Assembly: GCA_964343305.1 (NCBI GenBank)
Contig: CAYFJO010000164.1
Location: 1-21,652 of the forward strand
Source: CAYFJO01 sp964343305
GTDB taxonomy: Bacteria; Planctomycetota; Planctomycetia; Pirellulales; Pirellulaceae
DNA length: 21,652 bases
Reading direction: 5' to 3'
Shown here: one piece after another, positions 1 to 7,488 of the stretch
Layout of the letters: every line of letters begins with the position of its first letter
Numbering within the stretch: position 1 is the first letter of the stretch
The notes under the pieces: generated by a model
Seen by the model: only the letters and a program-made list of their open reading frames with translations
What the model was told of the DNA's origin: nothing
Databases searched by the model: none
Program-made: the position numbers and the translations under genes

Positions 1-404
1 AGTTTCTTCCAGTCTTCCGGCTTCTTGATCGGATAGTCCGCCTGCACGGGCGGCTGCATTCCGCCTCTTACGTTGACGGTGACACCCCAGTCCACGACCG
101 AGTACAGTCCGTAAGGTGAGAACTTGATGAAGTCCAGATCGAGCTTCCGCTGAAGCGCCAGCGCCAACTCGGCAAGGCGGCGCGGTGCACGATCGCGGTT
201 GGGAAAGTGCCACCAGAATCCAAACGGCAGGCGATCCGTCTCTTTCATCGCCAAGGCGTTCTCGATTCGCTGCCTGTGACTCATCGCCGACTTAGTCGCG
301 GTGGCCGCAAAGGCAAGAGAATTTCCCAGCGCCAAGCTCGTAGTACCCGTGGCGATCACATCGAGAAACCGACGACGGCTCAATTCACTTGTGCTCTTGC
401 TCAT
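1..404 (-). CDS. URO-D-like protein with Tat signal, 3' part outside the window
   Basis: The minus-strand frame starts at ATG 402-404, has a good ribosome site (GGGAGGT) just upstream, and stays open to the left edge, so only the first 134 residues are seen. Residues 9-16 (SRRRFLDV) form a twin-arginine motif, followed by a hydrophobic stretch ending in AFA near residue 33, so export by the Tat route is likely. After it, RIENALAMKETDRLPFGFWW and LDFIKFSPYGLYSVVDWG resemble the start of the uroporphyrinogen-decarboxylase (URO-D) superfamily. Haem biosynthesis is unlikely for an exported protein, and planctomycetes have many such paralogues of unknown role. It is divergent from the etf region. 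The catalytic and zinc-binding parts lie outside the window, so activity cannot be judged. A second URO-D superfamily member is at 7489-8529. Confidence 0.8.
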   Translation of the reverse strand, partial: MSKSTSELSRRRFLDVIATGTTSLALGNSLAFAATATKSAMSHRQRIENALAMKETDRLPFGFWWHFPNRDRAPRRLAELALALQRKLDLDFIKFSPYGLYSVVDWGVTVNVRGGMQPPVQADYPIKKPEDWKK

Positions 405-959
405 CGTGTTACCTCCCACCTGTTGCGTGTAAACAAACAGCTTGAAAAAACCAGTTGAGTTTTGGCGATTGGTCTTCCGTTGATACTACAATCGTAACGC
501 AGATGGATTGGATGCGAACGCCCCCTTGTTTCTACTCAAACTGTAAGAACGGCCATCGCGAGCAACGTTTGTCATGGAGAATCGGTCGAAGCAGTGGGCA
601 ACGAATGAAAAAACGCAACGAATGAAGAAAAGTGCGTGCCAGAATTCGTTGCGTTTTATTCATTCGTTGCCCCATTCCGTTTACCGCGATGCCGCCAGCG
701 ACAGCAGTGATTGCCCAGGGACCAGAAAGAAACCGAAGCGGTCGTCACAAAGATGTTGGCGCTCCGGAGTACCGGATTCGTCAGCTTAGCTGTCGCCCTG
801 ACGCCCCAGCCTCTTTCAACATCTTGACTGGTACTTGGGCCCGTGCTCAACCGCTTCGGCACGTTGCATTGTAAATAACTTGCGCTTCACCGGGAACCAA
901 ATGCACGACGGATTTCACCTGATTTCGTTTATCGTTGTTGAGGATCTAGAAGAACCGCC
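405..959. other. Gene-poor intergenic region, 555 bp
   Basis: This region separates the leftward URO-D-like gene from the etfB relic. It contains the strong inverted repeat at 597-671. Short open frames exist on both strands (for example 574-789 plus and 656-862 minus), but they have no convincing ribosome site and no recognisable domain. I treat them as chance. The promoter of the leftward gene should lie in the first 150 bp, but I could not identify a clear -35/-10 pair. Confidence 0.6.
597..671. repeat. REPIN-like inverted repeat (ACGCAACGAA type)
   Basis: The left arm (597-622) and right arm (645-671) are reverse complements apart from a 1-base length difference and one ambiguous base in an A-run. 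The loop is 22 nt. The left side carries two direct copies of GCAACGAATGAA (598-609 and 615-626, period 17), and the right side carries the inverted counterparts. Tandem short cores facing an inverted copy is the layout of REP doublets (REPINs), which are usually spread by RAYT (IS200-like) transposases. No transposase lies in the window. It could also form a transcript hairpin and act as a terminator, but it has no U-tract. Confidence 0.75.
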
Positions 960-1040
960 ATGAAGATGCTCGTACCGACCAAACGCCTGCCGGATCCCGA
1001 TCAGAAGATTCGCGTCCGCGACGAGGCCAAAGTGAACTGA
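960..1040 (+). pseudogene. etfB relic (N-terminal 26 codons of ETF beta)
   Basis: The frame starts at ATG 960 and reads MKMLVPTKRLPDPDQKIRVR before ending at TGA 1038-1040. This is the N-terminus of an electron-transfer flavoprotein beta subunit. It closely matches the intact etfB at 2368, which reads MKILVPIKRVPDPDQKIHVR. DNA similarity starts a few bases before the ATG (AACCGCCATGAAG in both) and ends about 60 bases later, with roughly six mismatches. ETF beta is normally about 250 residues, so this copy cannot work. It probably remains from a duplication followed by deletion, and the REPIN-like element begins only 37 bases downstream. Confidence 0.85.
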
Positions 1041-1076
1041 TCGGGTAGGACCAACGCGGGATTGCGCCAAGAATCT

Positions 1077-1195
1077 GGACAGAAAGATTAAGGGACAGAA
1101 AAATGGGGAGAATTAGGATTCGGTCTTACCCGATTTCGGAATCATCTGCCGGCATTACGGGACTTCGATCTTTCTGTCCCCTAATCTTTCTGTCC
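1077..1195. repeat. REPIN-like inverted repeat (GGACAGAAAGATTA type)
   Basis: The left arm (1077-1101) and right arm (1171-1195) are 25-bp reverse complements with one mismatch, enclosing 69 bp. Each arm contains the core GGACAGAAA twice, in tandem. This is the same architecture as the element at 597-671 but with an unrelated core. From memory, similar GGGACAGAAAGATTAGGGGACAG sequences recur near RAYT/IS200-like transposases in planctomycetes and other environmental genomes; I could not check this here. The element lies between the etfB relic and the GAF gene. Confidence 0.75.
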
Positions 1196-1297
1196 AAATC
1201 CAGTCGTCGATCGTTACGCCCGGGTCAGTTGATTAGGGGCTGGTTCTGGCGCCGAACGGGATACAAGTCGGCTTGAATCAGTTGCAGCGAAAGAACC

Positions 1298-1402
1298 GTG
1301 GCTGTGGATGAATACGTGCTGACTCGGAAGCCCGGTATTTGGGAAAAACTGGGTTTCGATGAGGAAGAGGTTTTGGCGCCCGCGGTGGCTGGCGGAGAAT
1401 AA
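1298..1402 (+). CDS. Possible small ORF or gene remnant, 34 residues
   Basis: A frame with a GTG at 1298 encodes a 34-residue peptide ending at TAA 1400-1402. It contains LTRKPGIWEKLGFDEEEVLA, an acidic, protein-like composition resembling the C-terminal tail of a larger protein. No ribosome site or family is recognised, and an upstream stop limits the frame to about 43 codons. Apart from this and the repeat at 1077-1195, I see nothing in 1041-1487. It may be another relic in this decayed stretch, or chance. Confidence 0.2.
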   Translation: MAVDEYVLTRKPGIWEKLGFDEEEVLAPAVAGGE

Positions 1403-1487
1403 AGTGTGGTAGAATCAATCATTCCAATGGATCACTTGACGCGGATGAATTCGCCACCCAACCAATCTACACAGCAGAGTTGATTCG

Positions 1488-2210
1488 ATGGACGCAAAGT
1501 GTGAACGCGAAGAAACACCCAAACGGGCCGCCATGGTGTACGTGGATAAGGCGTGGGTTGAATCCTACGGATCGGGCACGTTTGAAGACGCGTTGTACGA
1601 GTTGTCGCTACAGGCCAGGCTCTTGGTCGAGGCACACCAGGTGGCGATCAGTTATGTTCCTGACGGCGATTTCCAGGCCGCCATGCACACGCATTCGTTT
1701 TCCGAGAAGTATGAAAAGTACAACACCTACGACGTCATGCCCACGGGCGAGGGGATTTGGGGACTCGTTGTCAAAGACCGCCGCGCCGTCCGCATGACGG
1801 ACGAAGAACTCAAGTCTCATCCGCAGTGGAAGAATTTCAGCGACATGAAAGACGACCGCGGCTTGGAACATCCGCCCATGCGAGGCTGGTTGGCCCTGCC
1901 CATCTTGCGGCAAGACGGCGGGTTTGTCGGCGTGCTGCAGGCCAGTGACAAATACGAAGGTGAATTCACTCAGGAAGACCTCGACGCCTTAACGCATGTC
2001 GCAAACATGATTGCCCCCACGTTTGAGCTTCAGTACGTGAATCAAAAGCTGCAACGGCATACGGAAGAGCTGGAGAAGAAGAACAAAGATCTTGAACGTT
2101 TCAATAAACTGGCAGTGGGCAGAGAACTGAAGATGGTTGAGCTGAAAAAAGAGGTCAACGAACTGTCGCGGGAGCTGAATCGGCCGGAGCCTTACGAGAC
2201 GGTGAAATAG
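1488..2210 (+). CDS. GAF-domain protein with C-terminal coiled coil
   Basis: This is a 240-residue cytoplasmic protein with no signal peptide. Residues about 25-185 look like a GAF small-molecule-binding domain: a helix with FEDALYELSLQARLLVEAHQ, the strands QVAISYVPDGDF, a central segment GEGIWGLVVKDRRAVRMTD, and the closing LALPILRQDGGFVGVLQASD with FTQEDLDALTHVANMIA. Residues about 187-235 are a charged coiled coil ending in ERFNKLAVGRELKMVELKKE, a linker often placed between sensor and output modules in planctomycete signalling proteins. No kinase, cyclase or regulator domain follows, so it is a sensor-only protein or a partner of another protein. The start at ATG 1488 has only a weak GCAGAG upstream; ATG 1533 (MVYVDKAW) is an alternative. 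Its place just upstream of the etf operon may be incidental. Confidence 0.8.
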   Translation: MDAKCEREETPKRAAMVYVDKAWVESYGSGTFEDALYELSLQARLLVEAHQVAISYVPDGDFQAAMHTHSFSEKYEKYNTYDVMPTGEGIWGLVVKDRRAVRMTDEELKSHPQWKNFSDMKDDRGLEHPPMRGWLALPILRQDGGFVGVLQASDKYEGEFTQEDLDALTHVANMIAPTFELQYVNQKLQRHTEELEKKNKDLERFNKLAVGRELKMVELKKEVNELSRELNRPEPYETVK

Positions 2211-2367
2211 CCGCGATGTCAGTGACCATCTGAGCGTTCAATAACACGGTGAGCAAAGTCGTCGAGGGTCTCAACAACTACTGGTTCCACGTCGTCGATC
2301 TACCGCCGCATTAACCCGTCAAATCGTCCGGCGATCACCTAACGACGATTTGACACGAACAACCGCC

Positions 2368-3126
2368 ATGAAGATACTCGTACCGATCAAACGCGTGCCG
2401 GATCCCGACCAGAAGATCCACGTCAGGACCGATGGCTCCGGCATCGAGACGGACAACCTGGAGTTTCAGATCAATCCCTTCGACGCTATCGCGCTGGAGG
2501 AGGCTCTGTGCATCCGGGAGCGTCTTTCGGAGCCGGTCAATGTCGTGGCTGTGAGCATCGGCGGAGACGAATACGAAGCGGAACTCCGCCTGGCGCTGGC
2601 AATCGGCGCCGACCAGGCGTTGCTGGTCCAGTACCCTCAACCACTCGATCCATGGAATGTAGCGCGCTTGCTGTGCGCCGTCGTCCAGCGAGAGAACCCG
2701 CAACTGGTCATCATGGGCAAGCAGGCAGTCGACGATGATGCCAACCAAACCGGCCAGTTTCTGGCATCCCTTCTGGATTGGCCGCAGGCGACATTCGCCT
2801 CGAAGCTGGATCTTGTCGATGGGGGACTGCGCGTCGATCGCGAGACCGACGCGGGAGTCGAGCGCGTTCGAGTATCACTTCCCGCGGTGGTGACGACGGA
2901 CCTGCGCCTGAACGAACCGCGCTACGCGGCGCTGCCGAGTATCGTGAGAGCGATGAACAAGCCGCTGAAACGGGTTCCGCTCGAGGAGCTGGGCCAGGTG
3001 GTCGAGGCTCGAATACGAATCCTGCACATGGCAACCCCATCGACCGAGCGTTGCGGTATCCGTGTCAAGGATGTGGACGAATTGCTCCGCCGATTACGGG
3101 ACGAAGCCGAACTGATCAAGCATTAA
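2368..3126 (+). CDS. etfB: Electron transfer flavoprotein beta subunit
   Basis: This 252-residue protein is the small ETF subunit. With EtfA it carries FAD and AMP and shuttles electrons from flavin dehydrogenases to a membrane quinone oxidoreductase. Family marks are the N-terminal MKILVPIKRVPDPDQKI, LEFQINPFDAIALEEAL near residue 35, VVAVSIGGDEYEAELRLALAIGAD near 60-85, and QLVIMGKQAVDDDANQTGQF near 110-130. The length is typical for the family. ATG 2368 is chosen because the protein then begins exactly at the conserved MKI; the longer frame needs a TTG at 2350. It is first in a tight operon, with etfA 15 bp downstream. A truncated relic of the same gene is at 960-1040. Confidence 0.95.
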   Translation: MKILVPIKRVPDPDQKIHVRTDGSGIETDNLEFQINPFDAIALEEALCIRERLSEPVNVVAVSIGGDEYEAELRLALAIGADQALLVQYPQPLDPWNVARLLCAVVQRENPQLVIMGKQAVDDDANQTGQFLASLLDWPQATFASKLDLVDGGLRVDRETDAGVERVRVSLPAVVTTDLRLNEPRYAALPSIVRAMNKPLKRVPLEELGQVVEARIRILHMATPSTERCGIRVKDVDELLRRLRDEAELIKH

Positions 3127-3141
3127 CGGTGGAGTTCCGCA

Positions 3142-4107
3142 ATGCGCGTTCTGATCATCGCCGAACACGATTCAAAAACAGTCAAGCTCGGCAGCTTGTC
3201 GGCAGTCGGATTTGCGAACTGTATTGCAGCCGAGACAGACGGAGAGGTCGAGATCCTCGCGCTGGGTGCGGATCTGGGGCAGGTGTCGGAACATGCAGCG
3301 GATTATGCTCCCGTGCTCGTTGCCGACGCAGGCGCGCTCGGCAAGCCGGTTGCCGACCGATATGCGAAAGTGATTGCCCAAGTGGCGAAGGACCGGGCCG
3401 CAAATCTGGTTGTGGCAGCATCAACAACATTCGCCAAAGACATCGTTGCCCGCGCTGCCGGTCTTCTGGGAGGGGCGATGGCGAGCGACGTTGTCGGACA
3501 TGAATTCCAAGACGGCACGCTGTTGGTGAAGCGACCCATGTTCGCCGGAGCGGTGACCGCTACGGTTGTGCTGAATGGTGAGCCGAAGATCATGACGATC
3601 CGCCCTTCCGCGTACCTGCCGGCTGATCCGAAGGACACTTCATGCGCTGTTACTCAGGTCACGGTCGACGAGGCTTCGCTGCCGCATGAGATCGAGGTGT
3701 TGGGCCTGGAATCGAAGGCTTCCTCGAGGCCCGACGTGACCGAAGCACGCATCGTTGTTTCCGGCGGACGCGCGATCAGAAACGCAGAGGATTTCGCGAA
3801 ACTGGTCGGCGGCCTGGCGGACCGGCTTGGCGGCGCAGCCGGCAGTACGCGGGCTTTGGTCGATGCCCGCATCGTGCCCCATGCACTTCAAATCGGCCAG
3901 ACTGGTAAGATCGTGGCTCCCGAACTGTACATCGCGCTCGGTATCTCGGGTTCTGTGCAACATCTGGCAGGGATGAAGGACTCGAAGGTCATCGTTGCCG
4001 TGAACACGGACCCTGATGCGCCAATCTTTGAGGTGGCCGATTACGGACTGGTGGGCGATCTGTACGATGTGGTCCCGCAGATGATCGCAAAGCTCAATGC
4101 CGGATGA
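3142..4107 (+). CDS. etfA: Electron transfer flavoprotein alpha subunit
   Basis: This 321-residue protein is the FAD-binding ETF subunit. The N-terminal half (MRVLIIAEHDSKTVKLGSLS onward) is the divergent nucleotide-binding-like domain. The C-terminal half holds the conserved FAD domain: RIVVSGGRAIRNAEDFAKLV near residue 205, GQTGKIVAPELYIALGISGS near 255-275, QHLAGMKDSKVIVAVNTDPD near 275-295, and FEVADYGLVGDLYDVVPQM at the end. A ribosome site (GGTGGAG) precedes ATG 3142. Its stop overlaps the start of the downstream Fe-S membrane gene by 11 bp, which implies translational coupling. Ordinary length and motifs suggest a functional subunit. Confidence 0.95.
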   Translation: MRVLIIAEHDSKTVKLGSLSAVGFANCIAAETDGEVEILALGADLGQVSEHAADYAPVLVADAGALGKPVADRYAKVIAQVAKDRAANLVVAASTTFAKDIVARAAGLLGGAMASDVVGHEFQDGTLLVKRPMFAGAVTATVVLNGEPKIMTIRPSAYLPADPKDTSCAVTQVTVDEASLPHEIEVLGLESKASSRPDVTEARIVVSGGRAIRNAEDFAKLVGGLADRLGGAAGSTRALVDARIVPHALQIGQTGKIVAPELYIALGISGSVQHLAGMKDSKVIVAVNTDPDAPIFEVADYGLVGDLYDVVPQMIAKLNAG

Positions 4108-6193
4108 ATCGTTGACGCGCGAAGTGTTTGGAAACATCGACGCGGTGTCGAGGGCCGTGTTCTACGCTCTTGCCGCTGGCTCTGGCGCGTGTTTTGCATT
4201 CGGCGTCTATCGCCGCGTGCGGTTATGGAGACTGGGGCGGGAAACAGGAAACAAGGTTGAGTGGCGGGCAACGTTGACTCGCTTCATCACCAATGTCATG
4301 TCCCAGCGGACACTGCGCACCGGGCGCCGCTGGGCCGGCGCGGCGCACTTGCTGTTGTTCAGCGGCTTCGTCGTGTTGTTCATCGGCACGCTGCTGATTG
4401 CGGTCGAACACTACGCCGCGGCTGCCTTGGGCCGCGACGTGGACAAACCACTATTTCACAAGGGTCTGTACTTCGCGATCTACGAGGTCGTCCTGGACAC
4501 GGCTGGCATTGCGATGCTGGTGGGCTGCGTCGGGTTCATTCATCGCCGCTGGCGGTCAACAAGTAGCATTTCACACACGTGGCTCGACTGGGTAGTGCTC
4601 TGGGTGCTGGCTCTGATTTGCGTCACCGGCTATCTGACTGAGGGCTTGCGGATCATCCGCGAGCAGACACCGCAGCCGGCGCTTTCGTACGTTGGCCTTG
4701 CTGTTGCGCGATTGTTTCAAATGCTTGTCACGACGCGCGGCAGTGCCGCGGCCATCCATTTCGGTCTGTGGTGGATCCATGCCGTATTGGCGCTGGGCCT
4801 GATCGCGGCGTTTCCGTATACACGATTGCTGCACTCGATTGCCGGCGCGATCAGCGTCGCCACGCGCAGCGAAACGCCTGGTGTGATGACGCCCATCTCG
4901 ATCGAAGAAGTGGAAGAAACCGGCCGGGTTAGAGTGGGTCGCGTGCAAGATTTCTCGCGGCGACAGTTGCTGACGTTGGACGCCTGCGTTTCCTGCGGAC
5001 GATGTCAGGACGCCTGTCCAGCGTACGAAGCAGGCAAACCGCTGTCACCCCGCGACGTGGTGCAAGATATCCGGGCTCACCTGAATGAAGTGGGATGTGC
5101 CCTCTTTTGTAGGACGGAATGCCATTCCGTCCAGAACGGATTAGCAATCCGTCCTACATCGCTTCCGTCGCTGATCGGCGATACGATCGCGGCCGAAACC
5201 GCCTGGTCGTGTACGACGTGCCACGCGTGCGTCTACGTGTGCCCACTGGGCGTCAACCCGCTGGGCTTCATCACCGACATGCGTCGCAACCTTGTGGGCG
5301 ATGGTCACCTGCGCGGCGCGCCCGCCACGGCGCTTCAGAGAATGCAAAGATCGGGTAACCCGTGGGGCCTGCCGGCTGACGAGCGGTTCAATTGGGCGCG
5401 CGGTCTCGACGTGCCAATCGCTGCCGAGGCCAATAGTTTTGAGGTTCTCTACTGGGTCGGCTGTGCCGCAGCGTACGATCGTCGCGTTCAAAAGGTGGCC
5501 CGTGCCGTTGTCAAACTCTTGAGGGCGGCCAGCGTCAACTTCGCCGTGCTCGGCCCCGAAGAACGATGCACCGGCGAATCGGCGCGGCGGATGGGAGAAG
5601 AGTTCTTGTTTCAGGAGCTTGCCCAAGCCAACTTGGAAACGCTTGACCGGTACCACGTGAAGAAGATCGTCACTCACTGCCCACATTGCTTGAACAGTTT
5701 CAAGAATGATTATTCGCAATTGGGCGGCCGGTTCGAAGTAATGCACCACACCCAGTTGCTCGCCCAACTGGCCGACGAGGGAAGACTTCTTACCGGAACA
5801 ACATCGCCAGGCTGCAACCGCAAGCTGACCTACCATGATCCGTGTTATCTGGCGAGGGTCAACGACGTGATGGCAGCGCCGCGTCGGCTAATCGATTTGT
5901 GCAATACCACTCAAGGCGATGAAGCGCTGATCGAGATGCCACGTCACGGTCGCCAGACCTCTTGCTGCGGAGCCGGCGGTGGGCGGATGTGGTTCGACGA
6001 TGCTCCGGACGGCCGTGTCGGCGCAGGCCGAGTGAAGGAAGCACTGGAGACCGGTGCCGATACCGTCGCGGTCTCGTGTCCGTTCTGCCTGATCATGATC
6101 AGCGACGGCGTCGCTGCGCAAAACTCCCACATGAAGGTAAAAGACGTTGCCGAATTGCTCGCCGAAACACTCGACACGGACGGGGCCGCGTGA
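4097..6193 (+). CDS. Membrane Fe-S ETF:quinone oxidoreductase, EtfD/EMO type
   Basis: This 698-residue protein resembles the EtfD (ETF:menaquinone oxidoreductase) family, relatives of heterodisulfide reductase HdrDE. The N-terminal third is a NarI-like membrane domain with about five or six hydrophobic segments between residues 13 and 250. Two ferredoxin-type motifs follow: CVSCGRCQDACP (Cys 297, 300, 303, 307) and CTTCHACVYVCP (Cys 372, 375, 378, 382). Two cysteine-rich CCG-type domains come next, the first with ERCTGESARRMGEEFLFQ and HCPHC, the second with HDPCYLAR, SCCGAGGG (Cys 623-624) and SCPFC. It should take electrons from ETF and reduce quinone. Residues 338-354 are encoded by a 51-bp palindromic repeat inserted in frame between the two ferredoxin motifs. 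The start at 4097 overlaps etfA by 11 bp. Confidence 0.9.
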   Translation: MPDESLTREVFGNIDAVSRAVFYALAAGSGACFAFGVYRRVRLWRLGRETGNKVEWRATLTRFITNVMSQRTLRTGRRWAGAAHLLLFSGFVVLFIGTLLIAVEHYAAAALGRDVDKPLFHKGLYFAIYEVVLDTAGIAMLVGCVGFIHRRWRSTSSISHTWLDWVVLWVLALICVTGYLTEGLRIIREQTPQPALSYVGLAVARLFQMLVTTRGSAAAIHFGLWWIHAVLALGLIAAFPYTRLLHSIAGAISVATRSETPGVMTPISIEEVEETGRVRVGRVQDFSRRQLLTLDACVSCGRCQDACPAYEAGKPLSPRDVVQDIRAHLNEVGCALFCRTECHSVQNGLAIRPTSLPSLIGDTIAAETAWSCTTCHACVYVCPLGVNPLGFITDMRRNLVGDGHLRGAPATALQRMQRSGNPWGLPADERFNWARGLDVPIAAEANSFEVLYWVGCAAAYDRRVQKVARAVVKLLRAASVNFAVLGPEERCTGESARRMGEEFLFQELAQANLETLDRYHVKKIVTHCPHCLNSFKNDYSQLGGRFEVMHHTQLLAQLADEGRLLTGTTSPGCNRKLTYHDPCYLARVNDVMAAPRRLIDLCNTTQGDEALIEMPRHGRQTSCCGAGGGRMWFDDAPDGRVGAGRVKEALETGADTVAVSCPFCLIMISDGVAAQNSHMKVKDVAELLAETLDTDGAA
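5108..5158. repeat. 51-bp palindromic element inserted in frame in the EtfD-like gene
   Basis: The outer 11 bases (TGTAGGACGGA, 5108-5118) are perfectly complementary to 5148-5158 (TCCGTCCTACA). Inside are two alternative hairpins: GGACGGAAT / ATTCCGTCC around GCC, and CGGATT / AATCCG around AGC. The element is exactly 17 codons, phased with the host frame, and adds CRTECHSVQNGLAIRPT between GCALF and SLPSLIGD. It looks like a mobile palindromic repeat that settled inside a coding region, comparable to the Rickettsia palindromic elements. It brings two extra cysteines near the Fe-S motifs. I see no second copy in the window. Confidence 0.8.
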
Positions 6194-6229
6194 CAAGATG
6201 CACCGGAGAGTTACACGAGGAGATTTGGA

Positions 6230-7465
6230 ATGCCCCAAAAGACATTTGACGCCATCGTGATCGGCGGCGGGATCATAGGTGTCTCCTCAGCCTATCAACT
6301 GGCTTGCCGCGGCTTGCGGGTTGCGATCCTTGAAAAAGGGCTGCACGTCGCTGCAGGCTCAACAGGCCAATCGTCGGCTGTCGTTCGACAACGTTACGCG
6401 AATATCCAGCTCGTGCAATTGGCCCACTGGAGTCTGCAAATGTTTCAGAACTGGTGCGAGCGACTGGAGCTGAAAGAGAACCGTTCACGGTTCTTGCCTG
6501 TCGGGGTTGTGTGGCTCCCCGGCAGCGACGGGGATGATGCAAGCGAGTCAATACGCCAGTTTCAGCAGGCCGGCGCAGTTGGCGGGTTGTGCGCTGTTGA
6601 CGAATTGCATAGCCGTTACCCGTCACTGAACTTGTGCACCCAAGCGCTGGACATGACGGGCATCGATCATGACTGCGCTGACCCGCAGGAAATCTTCTGG
6701 GAACCGGAGGGCGGATGCGCCGATCCCCAGGGAACGACGGAAGATTTACTTCAGGCGGGGAGGGGCAAAGGTGTAAAGCTGTTTGTCGAACATGAGGTTA
6801 CTGGAATCGAAGCGGTGGATGGGGGTGGCTTCAGTGCGGTCCATTGTGCCAATGGCGAAGTGTTTAGCTGCAGACTTCTGCTCAATGCTTGCGGTCCGTG
6901 GTGCCAGCGAGTCAACGAAATGGTAGGCGTTACGCTGCCGATGCAACTGAGACCAACACGAGTTCAAATCGCGATGCGCGACCGTCCTTCCGACGTGGTC
7001 GGCGAAATTCCGGTATTTGTCAGCTCGGCCGACCAGATCTATGCCCGGCCTGAAGCGAACGGGCAACAGTTCATCGTCGGCTCGACTGCGCCGGAAGATG
7101 AATGCGAGCCGGTCGATGACCCGGACAACTTCGACACCGATGCCTCGCTCGAGTTCCGCGAGCGGATGATGCACAAGCTTCACCACCGCTTTGCCATGAA
7201 GAGCCGCGGTACGGTGCGGGGCTACGCCGCCCTCTACACCGTCAACACCGACGACTGGCATCCCATCATCGACGCGGTCGGACCGGAAGGATATTTTGTT
7301 GCCAACGGATTTTCGGGCCATGGCTTCAAGCTCGGTCCGTCGGTGGGAGCGCTGATCGGCCGTATGATGAGCGGAGTTGAACTGCCAGACGACCCGCCGG
7401 TCGACGTGCGCTACTTTGCTGCCAATCGCAAGCCGCTCACGTCCAGTGGCGGTGTCCTCGCGTGA
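6230..7465 (+). CDS. FAD-dependent oxidoreductase, DAO family (sarcosine/dimethylglycine dehydrogenase-like)
   Basis: This 411-residue cytoplasmic flavoprotein has an N-terminal dinucleotide-binding motif VIGGGIIGVSSAYQLACRG (glycines 12-14 and 17), then EKG and a SSAVVRQRYAN segment typical of the DAO fold. LLNACGPWC lies mid-protein, and the C-terminal closing motif GYFVANGFSGHGFKLGPSVG is also typical. This superfamily oxidises C-N bonds of amines, such as sarcosine, dimethylglycine, glycine and D-amino acids. No folate-binding GcvT domain is present, unlike full-length sarcosine or dimethylglycine dehydrogenases. A strong ribosome site (GAGGAG) precedes ATG 6230. Its place directly after etfBA and the EtfD-like gene suggests it donates electrons to that ETF rather than to oxygen. 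The substrate is not predictable from sequence. Confidence 0.85.
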   Translation: MPQKTFDAIVIGGGIIGVSSAYQLACRGLRVAILEKGLHVAAGSTGQSSAVVRQRYANIQLVQLAHWSLQMFQNWCERLELKENRSRFLPVGVVWLPGSDGDDASESIRQFQQAGAVGGLCAVDELHSRYPSLNLCTQALDMTGIDHDCADPQEIFWEPEGGCADPQGTTEDLLQAGRGKGVKLFVEHEVTGIEAVDGGGFSAVHCANGEVFSCRLLLNACGPWCQRVNEMVGVTLPMQLRPTRVQIAMRDRPSDVVGEIPVFVSSADQIYARPEANGQQFIVGSTAPEDECEPVDDPDNFDTDASLEFRERMMHKLHHRFAMKSRGTVRGYAALYTVNTDDWHPIIDAVGPEGYFVANGFSGHGFKLGPSVGALIGRMMSGVELPDDPPVDVRYFAANRKPLTSSGGVLA

Positions 7466-7488
7466 CACCTATACAAGGTAGACAATCG

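Noticed and set aside
427..441. Imperfect dyad TGTTGCGTGTAAACA upstream of the leftward URO-D-like gene as an operator
   Set aside because: Only four bases at each end match and there is no second copy or linked regulator.
901..963. 19-codon frame MHDGFHLISFIVVEDLEEPP overlapping the etfB relic start by ATGA
   Set aside because: No ribosome site and no family; the overlap is likely chance.
2249..2314. 21-codon GTG frame ending NNYWFHVVDLPPH before etfB
   Set aside because: Too short, no ribosome site, and no recognised similarity.
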